A stretch of 64,000 bases of DNA from Falsiroseomonas frigidaquae (GCF_012163145.1 NZ_JAAVTX010000007.1:421656-485655), one strand, 5' to 3'; counted from the stretch's first letter, positions 42,091-51,749 are shown. The notes: generated by a model from the sequence alone, not told the origin. Program-made: numbers and translations.

Positions 42091-43061
42091 TGGTCCCGTC
42101 CCTCCCCCGCCAGCGTGCCGATCTGTCGCAGCGCGCGCTTCAGCGCGAGCAGCCGGCGGTCACGATCCTCCAGCACCGTGGCCGTCTCGCCCGGCCAATC
42201 GTAGAAGCCGGCGCCAGCCATCACGCCGGTGCGACCCTGCGCCACCAGCGCATCCACCGCATCGCATTGCCCACGCACCGGCGGCGGCTCGTACATGCGG
42301 TTCTTCAGGCTGGTCTGGGTGAAGGCGAGGCCGGTGAAATCCGCCTTCGCCAGCACGCCGAGGATCGGCAGGCGCAGCGAGATGCCCTCGATGATCGCGG
42401 TGTCGATCTCGGCCGCGGTGGCGACGCCCTCATCCAGCAGCTTCTGGACTTCCAGCGCGATGGCGGATTGCACCCGGTTGGCGATGTAGCCGGGCACGAA
42501 CTTCCGCATCACCACCGGGCGCTTGCCCATGGCGCGGCAGAAGCCCACGGCGAATTCCACCACCGCCGGGTCGCAGGTCGGGCCGCCGACGATGTCCACC
42601 AGATCCACCAGATAGGGTGGCGTGTACCAATGCATGATGAGCGCCCGGCCCTGCCGGCGCTCCGGGATCAGCGGAAAAGGGTCGAGGTAGCTGGTGTTGC
42701 TGGCGATGATGGCGCCGGGCGGGGCCAGGCGGTCCACCTCCTCGAACAGGGCGCGCTTGGCGTCCGGCTGCTCGACGATCGCCTCCAACACCAGATCGGC
42801 GTCTTCCAGCGCCTCGGCCAGCACCGGCAGGCGGGTCACGGCGTGATGCAGCCATTCGGCATCCGCCTCGCGCGGCGCCTCCCCGGCCACCACCAGCGTC
42901 TCCAGCGCCGTCTCCATCAGGCCACCGGCCTTGTCGAGGGTGGCCATGCTGCTGTCCGTCAGCCGCACCTCATGCCCGCCCAGGGCGAAGACCAAGGCGA
43001 GGGCGTGCCCCATGGTGCCGGCGCCGATGACGGCGACCTTGATGCCCGTTGCGCTGGCCAT
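42087..43061 (-). CDS. 3-hydroxyacyl-CoA dehydrogenase family protein
   Basis: A 324-residue NAD-binding dehydrogenase of the 3-hydroxyacyl-CoA dehydrogenase/lambda-crystallin family. The Rossmann motif is VAVIGAGTMGHALALVFAL (about 9-27). ASNTSYLD and MHWYTPPYLVDLVDIV (His of the catalytic dyad) fit the family, and FVPGYIANRVQSAIALEV is the dimer-domain signature. Stand-alone members act on 3-hydroxybutyryl-CoA, L-gulonate or carnitine-like substrates. Start ATG 43061 is chosen; ATG 43073 is possible. It overlaps the SDR gene by four bases (ATGA). Confidence 0.92.
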   Translation of the reverse strand: MASATGIKVAVIGAGTMGHALALVFALGGHEVRLTDSSMATLDKAGGLMETALETLVVAGEAPREADAEWLHHAVTRLPVLAEALEDADLVLEAIVEQPDAKRALFEEVDRLAPPGAIIASNTSYLDPFPLIPERRQGRALIMHWYTPPYLVDLVDIVGGPTCDPAVVEFAVGFCRAMGKRPVVMRKFVPGYIANRVQSAIALEVQKLLDEGVATAAEIDTAIIEGISLRLPILGVLAKADFTGLAFTQTSLKNRMYEPPPVRGQCDAVDALVAQGRTGVMAGAGFYDWPGETATVLEDRDRRLLALKRALRQIGTLAGEGRDQ

Positions 43062-43127
43062 ATGCGTTCCCATCCCGAATCCCGGCCGCGAAACTGGCCC
43101 GGCCCCGCGCTTCGGGCAAGTCGCGGG

Positions 43128-43745
43128 TCAGCGAGGGGGCGCGATCCGCGTCCAGGCGGCGCAGAAGCCGGGCAGCAGGCCGCCGGTGACGATCTGCTGC
43201 ACCGCCGGGTCCACCTGGCGCGGCGGCAGCGCCGAGGCCGGGGCGCCGGCCAGCACGCAGGCGGCGAGCCCCGCCGCAACGGTACGCCCGCCCCCGCCAC
43301 TCCGCCGACGCGAAACCCAGATGCCCAGCGCCACGCTCACCAGGCCCAGCCCGAAAAACACCAGGTCCCAGGCCAGCAGGTTGGGCGAACCCTCCCTGAT
43401 TCGGTGCAGGCCGAGGATCCAGTGGTTCAGCACCGCATCCAGCAGGTGCCAGGCGCCGAAGCCGATCAGGCTGGCACTCACCAGGGCTCGCCGCGCGCCC
43501 GGATCGGTGGCATGCGCGCGGCGGGACAGCAACATCCAGAGCCCGGCAAAGCCCAGCAGGTAGTGGGCGGCGTGGAAGATGCCGTCCCAGAACATCTGCA
43601 GCCGCAGGTCGGAGGCGGCGGTGACGCCACTCAGCAAATGGTGCCATTGCAGGATCTGGTGCAGCAGGATGCCGTCCAGGAAGCCGCCGAGGGCGAAGCC
43701 GATCAGCAGCGCGGGCAGGGTCAGGCGGCCGGGGTTGGTCTGCAT
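43128..43745 (-). CDS. DUF2243 family integral membrane protein
   Basis: A 205-residue membrane protein with about four helices: LPALLIGFALGGFLDGILLH (about 9-28), GIFHAAHYLLGFAGLWMLL (about 54-72), VSASLIGFGAWHLLDAVLNH (about 87-106) and LAWDLVFFGLGLVSVALGIW (about 123-142). His residues inside helices (HQILQWHH, AHY, WHLLD, NHW) are typical of DUF2243 and could bind metal or haem. The C-terminal tail contains PPRQVDPAVQQIVTGG. It lies downstream of uraH in the urate operon, gap 35 bases. The function is unknown. Confidence 0.85.
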   Translation of the reverse strand: MQTNPGRLTLPALLIGFALGGFLDGILLHQILQWHHLLSGVTAASDLRLQMFWDGIFHAAHYLLGFAGLWMLLSRRAHATDPGARRALVSASLIGFGAWHLLDAVLNHWILGLHRIREGSPNLLAWDLVFFGLGLVSVALGIWVSRRRSGGGGRTVAAGLAACVLAGAPASALPPRQVDPAVQQIVTGGLLPGFCAAWTRIAPPR

Positions 43746-43780
43746 GGCGCGGCAACGCCGGAGGCTGCCGCGCGGTTCGT

Positions 43781-44119
43781 TCAGCTGCCGCGATAGGTGG
43801 CGTAGGACCAGGGCGAGCACAGCAGCGGCACGTGATAATGCCCCTGCCCCGCCGCCAGCCGCACCACGATCGGCACCACATCGAGGAACCCCTCGCCACC
43901 GAAATGCGCGCCGATGTGGAAGCGCAGCTCATAGGTGCCTGGGGCGAAAGTCGTTGCATCGAGCAAAGGCGCATCCGTGCGGCCATCGGCGTTGGTCACC
44001 GCCTGCGTGACCTTCACCGGACCGGCGGCCTCGTGGCGGAACAGCTCCACCGTCACGCCCGGCATCGGCCGGCCGCTGGCCGTATCCAGGATGTGGGTGG
44101 TGAGCGCGGAGGGCTTCAT
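43781..44119 (-). CDS. uraH: 5-hydroxyisourate hydrolase
   Basis: A 112-residue transthyretin-related hydrolase that opens 5-hydroxyisourate to OHCU after urate oxidation. Catalytic residues are present: His in LTTHILDTASGRPMPG (about 6-21), Arg in LRFHIGAHFGG, His in GHYHVPLLCSPWSYATYRGS and the diagnostic C-terminal YRGS. No periplasmic signal is visible, so it acts in the cytosol. The start overlaps the puuD stop (ATGA). Confidence 0.96.
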   Translation of the reverse strand: MKPSALTTHILDTASGRPMPGVTVELFRHEAAGPVKVTQAVTNADGRTDAPLLDATTFAPGTYELRFHIGAHFGGEGFLDVVPIVVRLAAGQGHYHVPLLCSPWSYATYRGS

Positions 44120-45297
44120 TCGCGCGGCGCCCCGGCGGCGACCCAGGCGATCAGGCTGGCGCGTTCCTCCGCCGTGATCTCCGTCAGGTTGCCGGGCGGC
44201 ATCGCCTCCGTCGCCACCTGCTGGCGGATCGATTGCGCCCAGCGGCGGATCTGCCCAGGCTCATCCAGCCGCACGCCCTTCGGCGCCTCGGCGAAGCCTT
44301 CCTGCGTCGGGCGGGCGGCGTGGCAGGTGGCGCAGCGGGCGGCGGTGATGGCCTGCACCTCGGCGAAGGCCGGCGCCGCCATCCCGGCCGGGGTGCGGGC
44401 CGGCATCAGCACGAAGGCCATGATGCCAATGACCACGGCGGCGGCGGCGGGCAGCGCTACCGGGTTGCGGCCGAACTGCCGCTGCACGAAGAACTGCCGC
44501 ACCAGCGCACCCGCCAGGGTGATGGCCAGCAGCACCACCCAGTTCCACTCCGCCCCCCAGGTCATCGGGTAGTGCGGGCTGATCATCAGGAACAGCACCG
44601 GCAGGGTCAGGTAGGTGTTGTGGACGCTGCGCTGCTTGCCCCAGCGGCCATATTTGGCATCCGGCACCTGCCCCGCCTGCATCGCGGCCACCATCTTCCG
44701 CTGACCCGGGATGATCACCATGGCGACATTGGCCACCATGATGGTGCCCGTCATCGCGCCGATCTGCAGGAAGGCGCCGCGGCCGGAGAAGATGTGGCAG
44801 GCCGCGAAGGCCGCCACCACCAGCAGCCCGACGCCGAAGGCCGAGAGCAGCGCCTCGTTCTCCCCCCATTTCGACCGGCAGGCGAGGTCGTAGACCACCC
44901 ACCCCGCCACCAGCATCGCCGCCGAGATCGCCACGGCGACGCCAGGCGACAGGTCCATCACGGCGGGGTCGACCAGATAGGTGTTGGCCTGGCCCCAGTA
45001 GATCAGCATGAACAGGCTGAACCCGCTGATCCAGGTCCAGTACGCCTCCCATTTGAACCAGTGGAGCTTCTCCGGCAGGCTGGCAGGGGCATTGGCGTAT
45101 TTCTGCTTGTGGTAGAAGCCGCCGCCATGGATCGACCATTGCTCCCCCTTCACCAGGGGGTTGCCATCGCGTGGCGGGTCGAGCTGGTTGTCCAGGCCGA
45201 TGAAGTAGAAGCTGGTGCCGATCCAGGCGATGCCGGTGATCAGGTGCAGCCAGCGGATCAGCAGGTTCGCCCATTCGGCGAGGTAGGCGAGGTCCAT
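44116..45297 (-). CDS. puuD: Urate hydroxylase PuuD, membrane-bound with C-terminal cytochrome c domain
   Basis: A 393-residue urate oxidase of the PuuD type. About eight membrane helices follow the N-terminus LAEWANLLIRWLHLITGIAW. HGGGFYHKQKY (about 50-60) and WFKWEAYWTWISGFSLFML are family hallmarks. The C-terminal cytochrome c domain has the haem motif CATCH (about 329-333) and the axial Met in EAMPPGN. Urate is oxidised to 5-hydroxyisourate and electrons pass to the respiratory chain. It is the first gene of the puuD-uraH-DUF2243 operon. The palindrome TGTTGCAAAGCAACA lies 43 bases upstream. Confidence 0.95.
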   Translation of the reverse strand: MDLAYLAEWANLLIRWLHLITGIAWIGTSFYFIGLDNQLDPPRDGNPLVKGEQWSIHGGGFYHKQKYANAPASLPEKLHWFKWEAYWTWISGFSLFMLIYWGQANTYLVDPAVMDLSPGVAVAISAAMLVAGWVVYDLACRSKWGENEALLSAFGVGLLVVAAFAACHIFSGRGAFLQIGAMTGTIMVANVAMVIIPGQRKMVAAMQAGQVPDAKYGRWGKQRSVHNTYLTLPVLFLMISPHYPMTWGAEWNWVVLLAITLAGALVRQFFVQRQFGRNPVALPAAAAVVIGIMAFVLMPARTPAGMAAPAFAEVQAITAARCATCHAARPTQEGFAEAPKGVRLDEPGQIRRWAQSIRQQVATEAMPPGNLTEITAEERASLIAWVAAGAPRE

Positions 45298-45339
45298 CGT
45301 CCCGGGGGTCCTTGGGCGCGGGAGAGGCCCCGCGGCGCG

Positions 45340-45354
45340 TGTTGCAAAGCAACA
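45340..45354 (-). promoter_or_regulatory. Candidate operator of the urate operon
   Basis: TGTTGC and GCAACA flank AAA, giving a perfect 15-base palindrome centred 50 bases upstream of puuD. The position and form suit a GntR- or LacI-type repressor. No regulator gene is adjacent. Confidence 0.45.
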
Positions 45355-45374
45355 TTCGCGCCAGGCGGGGCTGC

Positions 45375-45402
45375 CGTCCAGCGTCCCCCGTCCAGCGTCC
45401 CC
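45375..45402. repeat. Exact 14-bp tandem repeat, two copies
   Basis: CGTCCAGCGTCCCC occurs twice head to tail in the gap between divergent puuD and the CNNM-family gene. A further 12-base direct repeat (CGGCCTTGTGTG at 45431 and 45473) lies in the same gap. No role is apparent. Confidence 0.7.
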
Positions 45403-45560
45403 CGGCAATGGCGGCCGGGGATCCCGCCCGCGGCCTTGTGTGCCCGCCCGCCGCCCCGACCCCTGCAAGCGGCGGCCTTGTGTGGTAGCTGTTGCGCCCG
45501 GCAGGCGCCCGGCCGCATTCCGCGGCGCGGTCCCTGCCGTGGCGGAGGTCTTGGCGGTCG

Positions 45561-46850
45561 ATGGACGGAACCAGTCTGGTGATGCTCGGGATCATCCTGG
45601 CATTGCTGTGTGCCTCCGCCATGTTTTCCGGCACGGAAACCGCCTTCACCGCAGCAAGCCGCGCCTTCGTCACCCGGCGCGCCAAGGAAGGCGACCGCAA
45701 GGCAGCAACTCTCGGCCGGCTGAGCGAGCGCAAGGACCGGGTGGTGGCTGCCATCCTGGTCGGCAACAACCTGGTCAACACCACCGCCACGGCGCTGGCC
45801 TCGGCGCTGCTGATCTCCTGGTTCGGCGAAGGCGGCGTCGCCTATGCGTCGTTGGTGATGACCGCCCTGCTGGTCATCTTCTCCGAGGTTCTGCCGAAGA
45901 CGCTGGCGCTGCGATCGCCGGATGCCGCGGCGCTGCGGGTGGTGCCGGTGCTGTCCACCACCATGAAGCTGCTCGGCCCGGTGGCGGATCTGGTGAACAT
46001 GGTGGTGCGCGGCACCCTGCGCCTGTTCGGCTTCAAGGCGCCGGAGGGCGAGCGGCCCGGCATCACGGAGGATGAACTGCTCGGCGCCATCGACCTGCAC
46101 GGCATGGGCCAGGCGGGCCCCGCGGATCTCGCGGCACGGCAGGAACGCGGCATGCTGCGCGGCGTGCTGGCGCTGGACGACATGGCGGTGCGCGACGTGA
46201 TGACCCACCGGTCCCGCGTCGTCGCGCTGAATGTGGCGGAGAAGCCGGAAGCGTTGTTGGCCAAGGTCCTCGCCTCCCCGCATGCGCGGTTCCCGCTATG
46301 GGGCCGGGATGGGGAGGAGATTCTCGGCGTGGTGCATGCGCGGGACGTGCTGCGGGCGCTGCAGGCGGCAGAGGGCGACGCGGCCAGAATGGACCTCACC
46401 GCCGTGGCGCATCCGGCCTCCCTGGTGATCGAGACGCGGCCGCTGCGCGAGCAGCTGCAGGAATTCCGCAAGGCGCCGATCAAGATGGCGATGGTGCTGG
46501 ACGAATACGGATCCCTGAAGGGCATCGTCACGCTGGAGGACATCGTCGAGGTCGTGGTCGGGCAGATCGTGCAGCGCGGCGAGGCCATCCTCGGCGACCT
46601 GTCGCAGAACGGGGAAGTCGAGGTGCGCGGCGACCTGCGCGTGCGCGACATCAACCGGGAACTCGGCTGGGAATTGCCGGAGGACGAGGCGGCGACGATC
46701 GGCGGCCTGCTGGTGGCGCGCCAGCGCGGCATCCCGAAGGTGGGCACCGAGGTCGCGATCGGTCCCTATACCCTGCGCGTGCTGGAACGCCGCGGCCAGC
46801 GGATCGACCGGCTGGTGGTGCGGCCGCTGCCGGCCGCGCCGGAGGCCTGA
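45561..46850 (+). CDS. CNNM/CorC-type hemolysin-family transporter with CBS pair
   Basis: A 429-residue protein of the YfjD/CorB family, linked to Mg or Co efflux. An N-terminal DUF21 membrane domain (about 1-175) starts LVMLGIILALLCASAMFSGT; LVGNNLVNTTATALASALLI and SEVLPKTLAL (about 107-116) are hallmarks. A CBS pair follows (VRDVMTHRSRVVAL about 212-225; IKMAMVLDEYGSLKGIVTLE about 308-327). The C-terminal CorC/HlyC domain contains LGWELPEDEAATIGGLL. The ATG at 45561 precedes the first helix. Divergent from puuD, convergent with the response regulator. Confidence 0.92.
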   Translation: MDGTSLVMLGIILALLCASAMFSGTETAFTAASRAFVTRRAKEGDRKAATLGRLSERKDRVVAAILVGNNLVNTTATALASALLISWFGEGGVAYASLVMTALLVIFSEVLPKTLALRSPDAAALRVVPVLSTTMKLLGPVADLVNMVVRGTLRLFGFKAPEGERPGITEDELLGAIDLHGMGQAGPADLAARQERGMLRGVLALDDMAVRDVMTHRSRVVALNVAEKPEALLAKVLASPHARFPLWGRDGEEILGVVHARDVLRALQAAEGDAARMDLTAVAHPASLVIETRPLREQLQEFRKAPIKMAMVLDEYGSLKGIVTLEDIVEVVVGQIVQRGEAILGDLSQNGEVEVRGDLRVRDINRELGWELPEDEAATIGGLLVARQRGIPKVGTEVAIGPYTLRVLERRGQRIDRLVVRPLPAAPEA

Positions 46851-46873
46851 GCGGCGGAGTTCTTCCGGGGCTG

Positions 46874-47587
46874 CTATTCCGGGATGTGGGCCGGCAGGGC
46901 GTGGCTGGCGAAGACCTCCAGCGCCCAGTCCCGGCTATCCGGCGCGACGGCGCGAATTTCCAGGCCAAGGCGCCGCCGCCGCGAATCGCTCCAGCACAGG
47001 ATGGCCTGGGCCTCGATGCGGCGCGCCTCGTCCGCGAATTCCAGCGCCAGTCTCAGCGGCTCGTTGGTCTGCATCGTGCTGCTCGCTTCCAGGGAAAGCC
47101 CGCCCTGCCCCAACCGCAACCCGCCTTCGCCCAATGCCTGTGGCAGGCTGGGATAGGAAGCGCGCAGCCCATTGCGGAGCGGCTCCGTCATCGGGCCGCA
47201 CCACCGCGCCGCCCGGTCCTGCAGTGCGCGCTCCGCCTCCGCCAGCAAGGCGCTGCGTCGCGTCGGCTTGGACAGGATGCTCTGCACGCTGCCAAGCGCA
47301 TACGCCTCCATCACCGAGAGATCCGCGAAACCGGTGACGAGGAGGATCTTCGGCACAGGACTCCGCCCGTCCTGCAGCCGGCGGGCCAGGGTGATGCCAT
47401 CCATCACCGGCATCCGCATGTCACTCACGACCAGGTCGATGCGCCGGTCGCCGCAGATCGAAAGCGCCTCCGCCCCATTCTGCGCCGCGCTCACTTCGTA
47501 GCCCGCGCGCCTGAACCAGGCGACGAAGATGTCGCGCAGCGCGTTCTCGTCATCGACCACCAGGACCGACCGGTTATTTCCGGGCAT
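46874..47587 (-). CDS. Response regulator with C-terminal PilZ-like domain
   Basis: A 237-residue response regulator. The receiver domain (about 5-120) has DD at 12-13, phospho-acceptor Asp 56 in LVVSDMRMPVMDG and the conserved Lys in SILSKPTRR. The C-terminal part (about 150-237) lacks a DNA-binding helix-turn-helix; LRLALEFADEARRIEAQAIL and RLGLEIRAVAP resemble a PilZ-type beta-barrel, possibly binding cyclic di-GMP, though the RxxxR motif is not clear. GGGAG precedes ATG 47587; ATG 47599 is an alternative. It overlaps the histidine kinase gene by 14 bases and is its cognate regulator. Confidence 0.87.
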   Translation of the reverse strand: MPGNNRSVLVVDDENALRDIFVAWFRRAGYEVSAAQNGAEALSICGDRRIDLVVSDMRMPVMDGITLARRLQDGRSPVPKILLVTGFADLSVMEAYALGSVQSILSKPTRRSALLAEAERALQDRAARWCGPMTEPLRNGLRASYPSLPQALGEGGLRLGQGGLSLEASSTMQTNEPLRLALEFADEARRIEAQAILCWSDSRRRRLGLEIRAVAPDSRDWALEVFASHALPAHIPE

Positions 47588-49646
47588 TTGCGCTCCCATT
47601 GCTGAACATCGGCAGGGTCAGCACGAAGCGCGAACCCACAGCGACGTCCTGATATTCGAGCTTGCCGCCATGCTCATCCGCGATTCCACGCGAAAGGCTG
47701 AGGCCGAGACCCGTTCCCTTCCCCGGCGGCTTGGTGGTGAAGAAGGGCTCCATGATCCGGTTGCGCAGCGCGTCCGGCACGCCGGGACCGTTATCGGTGA
47801 CGGCGATCCGCACCATCCCATCGGCCTCGGCGACTTCAAGCCGCACCTGTCGTTCGCCCGGCTGTTCCTGCACCGCATCGAACGCGTTCTGCAGCAGGTT
47901 GAGCAGCACCTGGGCAACCTGCACCTCGCGGCACAGCAGTACCGGCGAGGGTTCGGGCTGCGTCACGGTCAGCCCGACGCCACGGTCGCGGAAGCGTTCG
48001 CGGCACACATCCATCACGTAGGCGACGATGTCCCCCACCGGCACCTCGGCCGGCGGATCGCTCACGCCATCCCGCGCAATGCGCCGCATGCTGGCGATGA
48101 TGCCGGCGATGCGTTCGGTATACTGAACGATCTGCCGCGCCGTCTCCATCACCTGCGCCGGCTCCAGCAGGTCTTCCTCGAGATCCTCCACCAGATCCAT
48201 CGATTTCGCGTGGATCACCGCCAGCGGGTTGTTGATTTCATGCGCGATGCCGCCGGCCATGGTGCCGAGGGCCGAAAGCCGGGCGGAGGCCATCATCTGC
48301 AGGCGGCTGTTCTCGAATGCGGCTTCCAGGCGCCGTCGCTCCGTGGTGTCGCGCACCTGGGCGATGAGAAGCGCCTCGCCATCCAACTGCACCGGGCTGA
48401 CGGTCACGTCGGCCGGGAAGGTGCTGCCACTGGTGCGCCGCCCGGTCAGTTCCAGGCCCTGGAGAGGCGGCGCTTCCTCCGACCAGACGAAGTCCCGGCC
48501 GCGCTGCAATTGCTCCATGGCGCCGGATTCCCCGGTGATCAGCGCATCCAGGCGCGTGCCCTGCGGAATGCCGCCGGCATAGCCGAAGACCCGGCCCGCC
48601 TGGTTATTGGCGAAGGTGATGGTGAGGTCCTGCCGGACCACCATCATGGGGTCCGGTGCCGCGTTCAGCACCCCGGCGAAGCGCGCCGCCATCCGCTCGG
48701 CCACGACGCGGTCCCGGATTCGTCGCACCGCGATGGCCGTGAGCACCGCGAAGCCGGCGGTGGCGAGCAGGAAGAACAGGCCATAGACCACGAGATGTTC
48801 GCGCCAGGGCGCCAGCGCCTGATTGACGCTGATGCCATGGGCGACCACCACGGGAAAGCCGTCGATGCGGTGGAAGGCCATGATGTGGGGCTCGGAGGAT
48901 CCATCCGGAATCCCCCAGAACAGGCCGGATTCGTCGCCTGCGACCTGCCGCATCAGTATGCCCTCCGGGTCCAGCGGCGCATATTGCCGGTCCGGCTCCA
49001 GGCTGCGCGCCAGCACGGCGCCATCGTCGCGGAACAGCAGGCTCATCGAAGCCATGTTCGGTACGACCTGGCTCCAGAAGTTGCTCAGGGTGGATGGCCA
49101 CGCCGAGACCACCACCACCCCGTCGAAGGTGCCATCCGGCCTGTTGCGGCGACGCGCGATGTTGAAGTTCGCGTTGTTGGACACCCGCCCGAGAACCACC
49201 TGCCCGATATAGAGCGGCTCATCCCGGGAACTGAGGGCGCGGAAATAATCCCGCGTCGCGATCGAGAAGGGCTCCACCGGGAACAGCATGCTCGTGCTTC
49301 GGATCTGCCCGGCGGCATCCGCCAGCCAGATCGAATGGACCTGCGGGAAGTGGTCCGCGATCGCGCGCAGCTCGTCATGCAGCTTGCCCGAAGTCGCGAT
49401 CGCGTCCCAGTCCAGATTCCGCACCAGGGCCTCGGTCAGGGCACCGACCAGCTCATGGCTCTGCAGGACGCTGCGGGCGTTCTCCTCCAGGATGGCAGTG
49501 ACGTCATGTACCCGCTGCTCGGCCTGGCGCAGCACGGCGCCACGGTCGTGCCAGGCGACGAAGCCGAACAGAAGCCCCGGCAGGGCCAATGCCAGCGCCA
49601 TCAACCAGGGCACCCGAATCCTGCCCGCGATTTTTGTTGAAGGCAT
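47574..49646 (-). CDS. Sensor histidine kinase with Cache and PAS domains
   Basis: A 690-residue membrane sensor kinase. The first membrane helix [19 protein letters not shown] (about 14-32) is followed by a periplasmic dCache region (about 40-280, with [18 protein letters not shown]) and a second helix [20 protein letters not shown] (about 288-307). A PAS domain spans about 325-440. HisKA has [18 protein letters not shown] (about 463-480). The ATPase boxes [18 protein letters not shown] and [12 protein letters not shown] are intact. The receiver protein is encoded in the next gene, overlapping by 14 bases. The Cache domain suggests it senses an amino acid or small organic acid. Confidence 0.93.
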   Translation of the reverse strand: MPSTKIAGRIRVPWLMALALALPGLLFGFVAWHDRGAVLRQAEQRVHDVTAILEENARSVLQSHELVGALTEALVRNLDWDAIATSGKLHDELRAIADHFPQVHSIWLADAAGQIRSTSMLFPVEPFSIATRDYFRALSSRDEPLYIGQVVLGRVSNNANFNIARRRNRPDGTFDGVVVVSAWPSTLSNFWSQVVPNMASMSLLFRDDGAVLARSLEPDRQYAPLDPEGILMRQVAGDESGLFWGIPDGSSEPHIMAFHRIDGFPVVVAHGISVNQALAPWREHLVVYGLFFLLATAGFAVLTAIAVRRIRDRVVAERMAARFAGVLNAAPDPMMVVRQDLTITFANNQAGRVFGYAGGIPQGTRLDALITGESGAMEQLQRGRDFVWSEEAPPLQGLELTGRRTSGSTFPADVTVSPVQLDGEALLIAQVRDTTERRRLEAAFENSRLQMMASARLSALGTMAGGIAHEINNPLAVIHAKSMDLVEDLEEDLLEPAQVMETARQIVQYTERIAGIIASMRRIARDGVSDPPAEVPVGDIVAYVMDVCRERFRDRGVGLTVTQPEPSPVLLCREVQVAQVLLNLLQNAFDAVQEQPGERQVRLEVAEADGMVRIAVTDNGPGVPDALRNRIMEPFFTTKPPGKGTGLGLSLSRGIADEHGGKLEYQDVAVGSRFVLTLPMFSNGSANARK

Positions 49647-49671
49647 TTAACTTCCCGACAACTGGGCGGAC

Positions 49672-49688
49672 GTATCCGAGCGGGATAC
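49672..49688 (-). promoter_or_regulatory. Inverted repeat upstream of the sensor kinase gene
   Basis: GTATCC and GGATAC flank GAGCG, 26 bases before the kinase start codon. It is placed where a promoter or autoregulatory operator is expected. The evidence is limited to symmetry and position. Confidence 0.35.
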
Positions 49689-49851
49689 AATGGCTCAGAA
49701 TCTGCCGGCGGCAGCCATACTTGTTACGGCTCGTGGCGCCTAGTCATGAATTGGAGCCGCAGAGGGCCGAAACGAGACGAAACGCGAAGGCAGTATGCCT
49801 GCGCTAGGGTGCATGGACTAGAATGCCCCTTTCCTCGCAAGGTAAAGCCCC

Positions 49852-51606
49852 ATGCATCTCCGCCTCGCAAGCTTCGCCCTTGTCGGCATATTGGGCCTGT
49901 CAACCGCCGGCGCCGTGGCCCAGGCCGAGGCGGAGCGCCAGCTCGATGCGGCGCTGGAGCGGCTACGCCTGGCTTTCGGGCCGGAGGCGCGGCTGGCCGT
50001 CGGGATGCGGCAGGTGGATCCGGTGACGGGCCGCGCCCGGCTCGGCGACCTGACCATCACGGCACCGCGGGAACGCATCTCCGTCACCGAATTGCTGCTG
50101 CAGGACGTGACGGAAACCCGGCTCGGCCGGGCGGAGGCGCGGTCCGTGGTGCTGGTGACGAATATCGGCACGGATGACGACCGCTTCGAGGTCGCCCGCC
50201 TGGTGCTCGGCGGCATGGCGCTGCCCGCGGCGGGGCAGAGCTTCAGCCTGGCTACCTTCGAGCTGGGCTCGATGGAACTGGAGGCGCTGAGCGGCACCGG
50301 CAAGCCGGGCGTCCTGGCCGTTGGTCGCGCCTCGCTGGAAGGCTATGGGCCCGGCGTGCTCGGCGCCGCCACGGTCGAGGGGATGGATTTCCGCGATCCG
50401 GCCAAGGATGGCGTCGCCTTCCGCCTCGGCCGCGCCGCGGTGCAATCCATGGTGCTGCCGCCGCTGGACGGGTCGATGCCCGACCCGCGGCAATTCTCCG
50501 TCCAGATGCTGACGCTGGAAGGCGCGGAGCTGCGCGACCCGGACAAGCAGGTGGATGTGGCGGTCGGCCGCTTCGCGCTGCGCGACTGGGTGCCGGGGCG
50601 GCTGACCGACCTGGCGCTGGAAGGCGTGCGGGTGGCGGCGCCCTTCGGCACGTTGGGCGCGGGCGATGTCCGCATCGGGCGCATCGCCTCCCAGGGCATC
50701 GACATGGCCGCCACCACGGCGGCGCTGATGGACGGGGTGCAGGTACCGGACCCGGTGGCGGGCACGCCCCAGACCGTGGTGATGGAGGGGCTGACGGCGG
50801 AGGCCGCAGGCCAGCCGGTCTTCGCCCTCGGCCGCACCACGATCGAGGCCTCGATGGATGCAAGCGGCCTGGCCGAGACCAGCATGGCCCTGCAGGGGCT
50901 GCGCCTGACTCTGCCGCCCGGCACCGCCGCATGGCTCGACCAGCATGGCTACCGCGAGATCGCGGGCGGGCTGGAGCTGCGCGGTTCCGCGCGGCGGGAG
51001 GGCGGCGTGCTGGATGTGGCGCCCTTCGGCCTGAACTGGGACCAGGCCGGCAGCGTCGCGCTCAGCACCAGCCTGACCGGCATGCCGCTGCCCCGGCCGG
51101 GCGAGAAGCAGGATGATGATGCGATCATGGCGCAGTTGATGCGGGCGCGACTGCATGGGCTGACCCTGTCGCTGCGCGACCAGGGGCTGGTCGGGCGCGT
51201 GCTGGCCCAGCAGGCGCGCAGCCAGGGCGTGCCGGAGGCGCAGCTGCGTGAGCAGTATGCGCAGATGGCGCTCGCCATGCCGGTCCCGGGCGCGGAGCCT
51301 TCGGGCCCCGGCCGCCGCCCGGCCCCTGGCCGCACCGAGGCGCCTGCCCCGGCGCGGAAGGGCGCCCCGGCACCGGCGCCGCAGCCGGGTGTCTCCAAGC
51401 GCGGAACGGCGGAGGCCACCCCGCCGGCGGCGGACCCGTTCCAGTCCGTGCGGCAGGCCCTGGCCAGCTTCATCCGCCAGCCTGGGGAACTGGAATTCAC
51501 CCTGCGCCCGCCGCAGCCGGTCAGCTTCGAGGCGATGCAGGGGCTGACGGCCGCCGGGCCGGTGGAAGCGGCACGGCGTCTCGGCCTGTCCGCCGTGGCG
51601 CGCTGA
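49852..51606 (+). CDS. Exported repetitive beta-rich protein of unknown function
   Basis: A 584-residue protein with a clear Sec signal (LASFALVGILGLSTAGAVA, cleaved near AQAEA). The mature part is built of loosely repeated strands of the form LxGxxLxxxxxxFxLGxxxV: GDLTITAPRE, VEGMDFRDPAKDGVAFRLG, LEGAELRDPDKQVDVAVGRF, LEGVRVAAPFGTLGAGDVRI and MEGLTAEAAGQPVFALGR. This resembles AsmA-like or DUF2125-like periplasmic sheets, but I do not assign a family. A Pro/Ala-rich linker (about 490-530) precedes a short C-terminal domain. It stands alone between the divergent sensor kinase and sodC. Confidence 0.8.
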   Translation: MHLRLASFALVGILGLSTAGAVAQAEAERQLDAALERLRLAFGPEARLAVGMRQVDPVTGRARLGDLTITAPRERISVTELLLQDVTETRLGRAEARSVVLVTNIGTDDDRFEVARLVLGGMALPAAGQSFSLATFELGSMELEALSGTGKPGVLAVGRASLEGYGPGVLGAATVEGMDFRDPAKDGVAFRLGRAAVQSMVLPPLDGSMPDPRQFSVQMLTLEGAELRDPDKQVDVAVGRFALRDWVPGRLTDLALEGVRVAAPFGTLGAGDVRIGRIASQGIDMAATTAALMDGVQVPDPVAGTPQTVVMEGLTAEAAGQPVFALGRTTIEASMDASGLAETSMALQGLRLTLPPGTAAWLDQHGYREIAGGLELRGSARREGGVLDVAPFGLNWDQAGSVALSTSLTGMPLPRPGEKQDDDAIMAQLMRARLHGLTLSLRDQGLVGRVLAQQARSQGVPEAQLREQYAQMALAMPVPGAEPSGPGRRPAPGRTEAPAPARKGAPAPAPQPGVSKRGTAEATPPAADPFQSVRQALASFIRQPGELEFTLRPPQPVSFEAMQGLTAAGPVEAARRLGLSAVAR

Positions 51607-51749
51607 AGCCGGGCGCCCTTCCGGCGCCGTGAACCCCGCCCCGGCGGCGGTTCGCGGCGCAGTTGCGTATCCCTCGTGGAATGGTGGGCAACCTCGCCCC
51701 CCTGCGGCGCATTACCGCCACGCCATTCAACAGGGAAGGCATCCTAGCC

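Noticed and set aside
45375-45402. 14-bp tandem repeat as a regulator-binding iteron
   Set aside because: Two C-rich copies without dyad symmetry in a C-rich gap are more easily explained by slippage.
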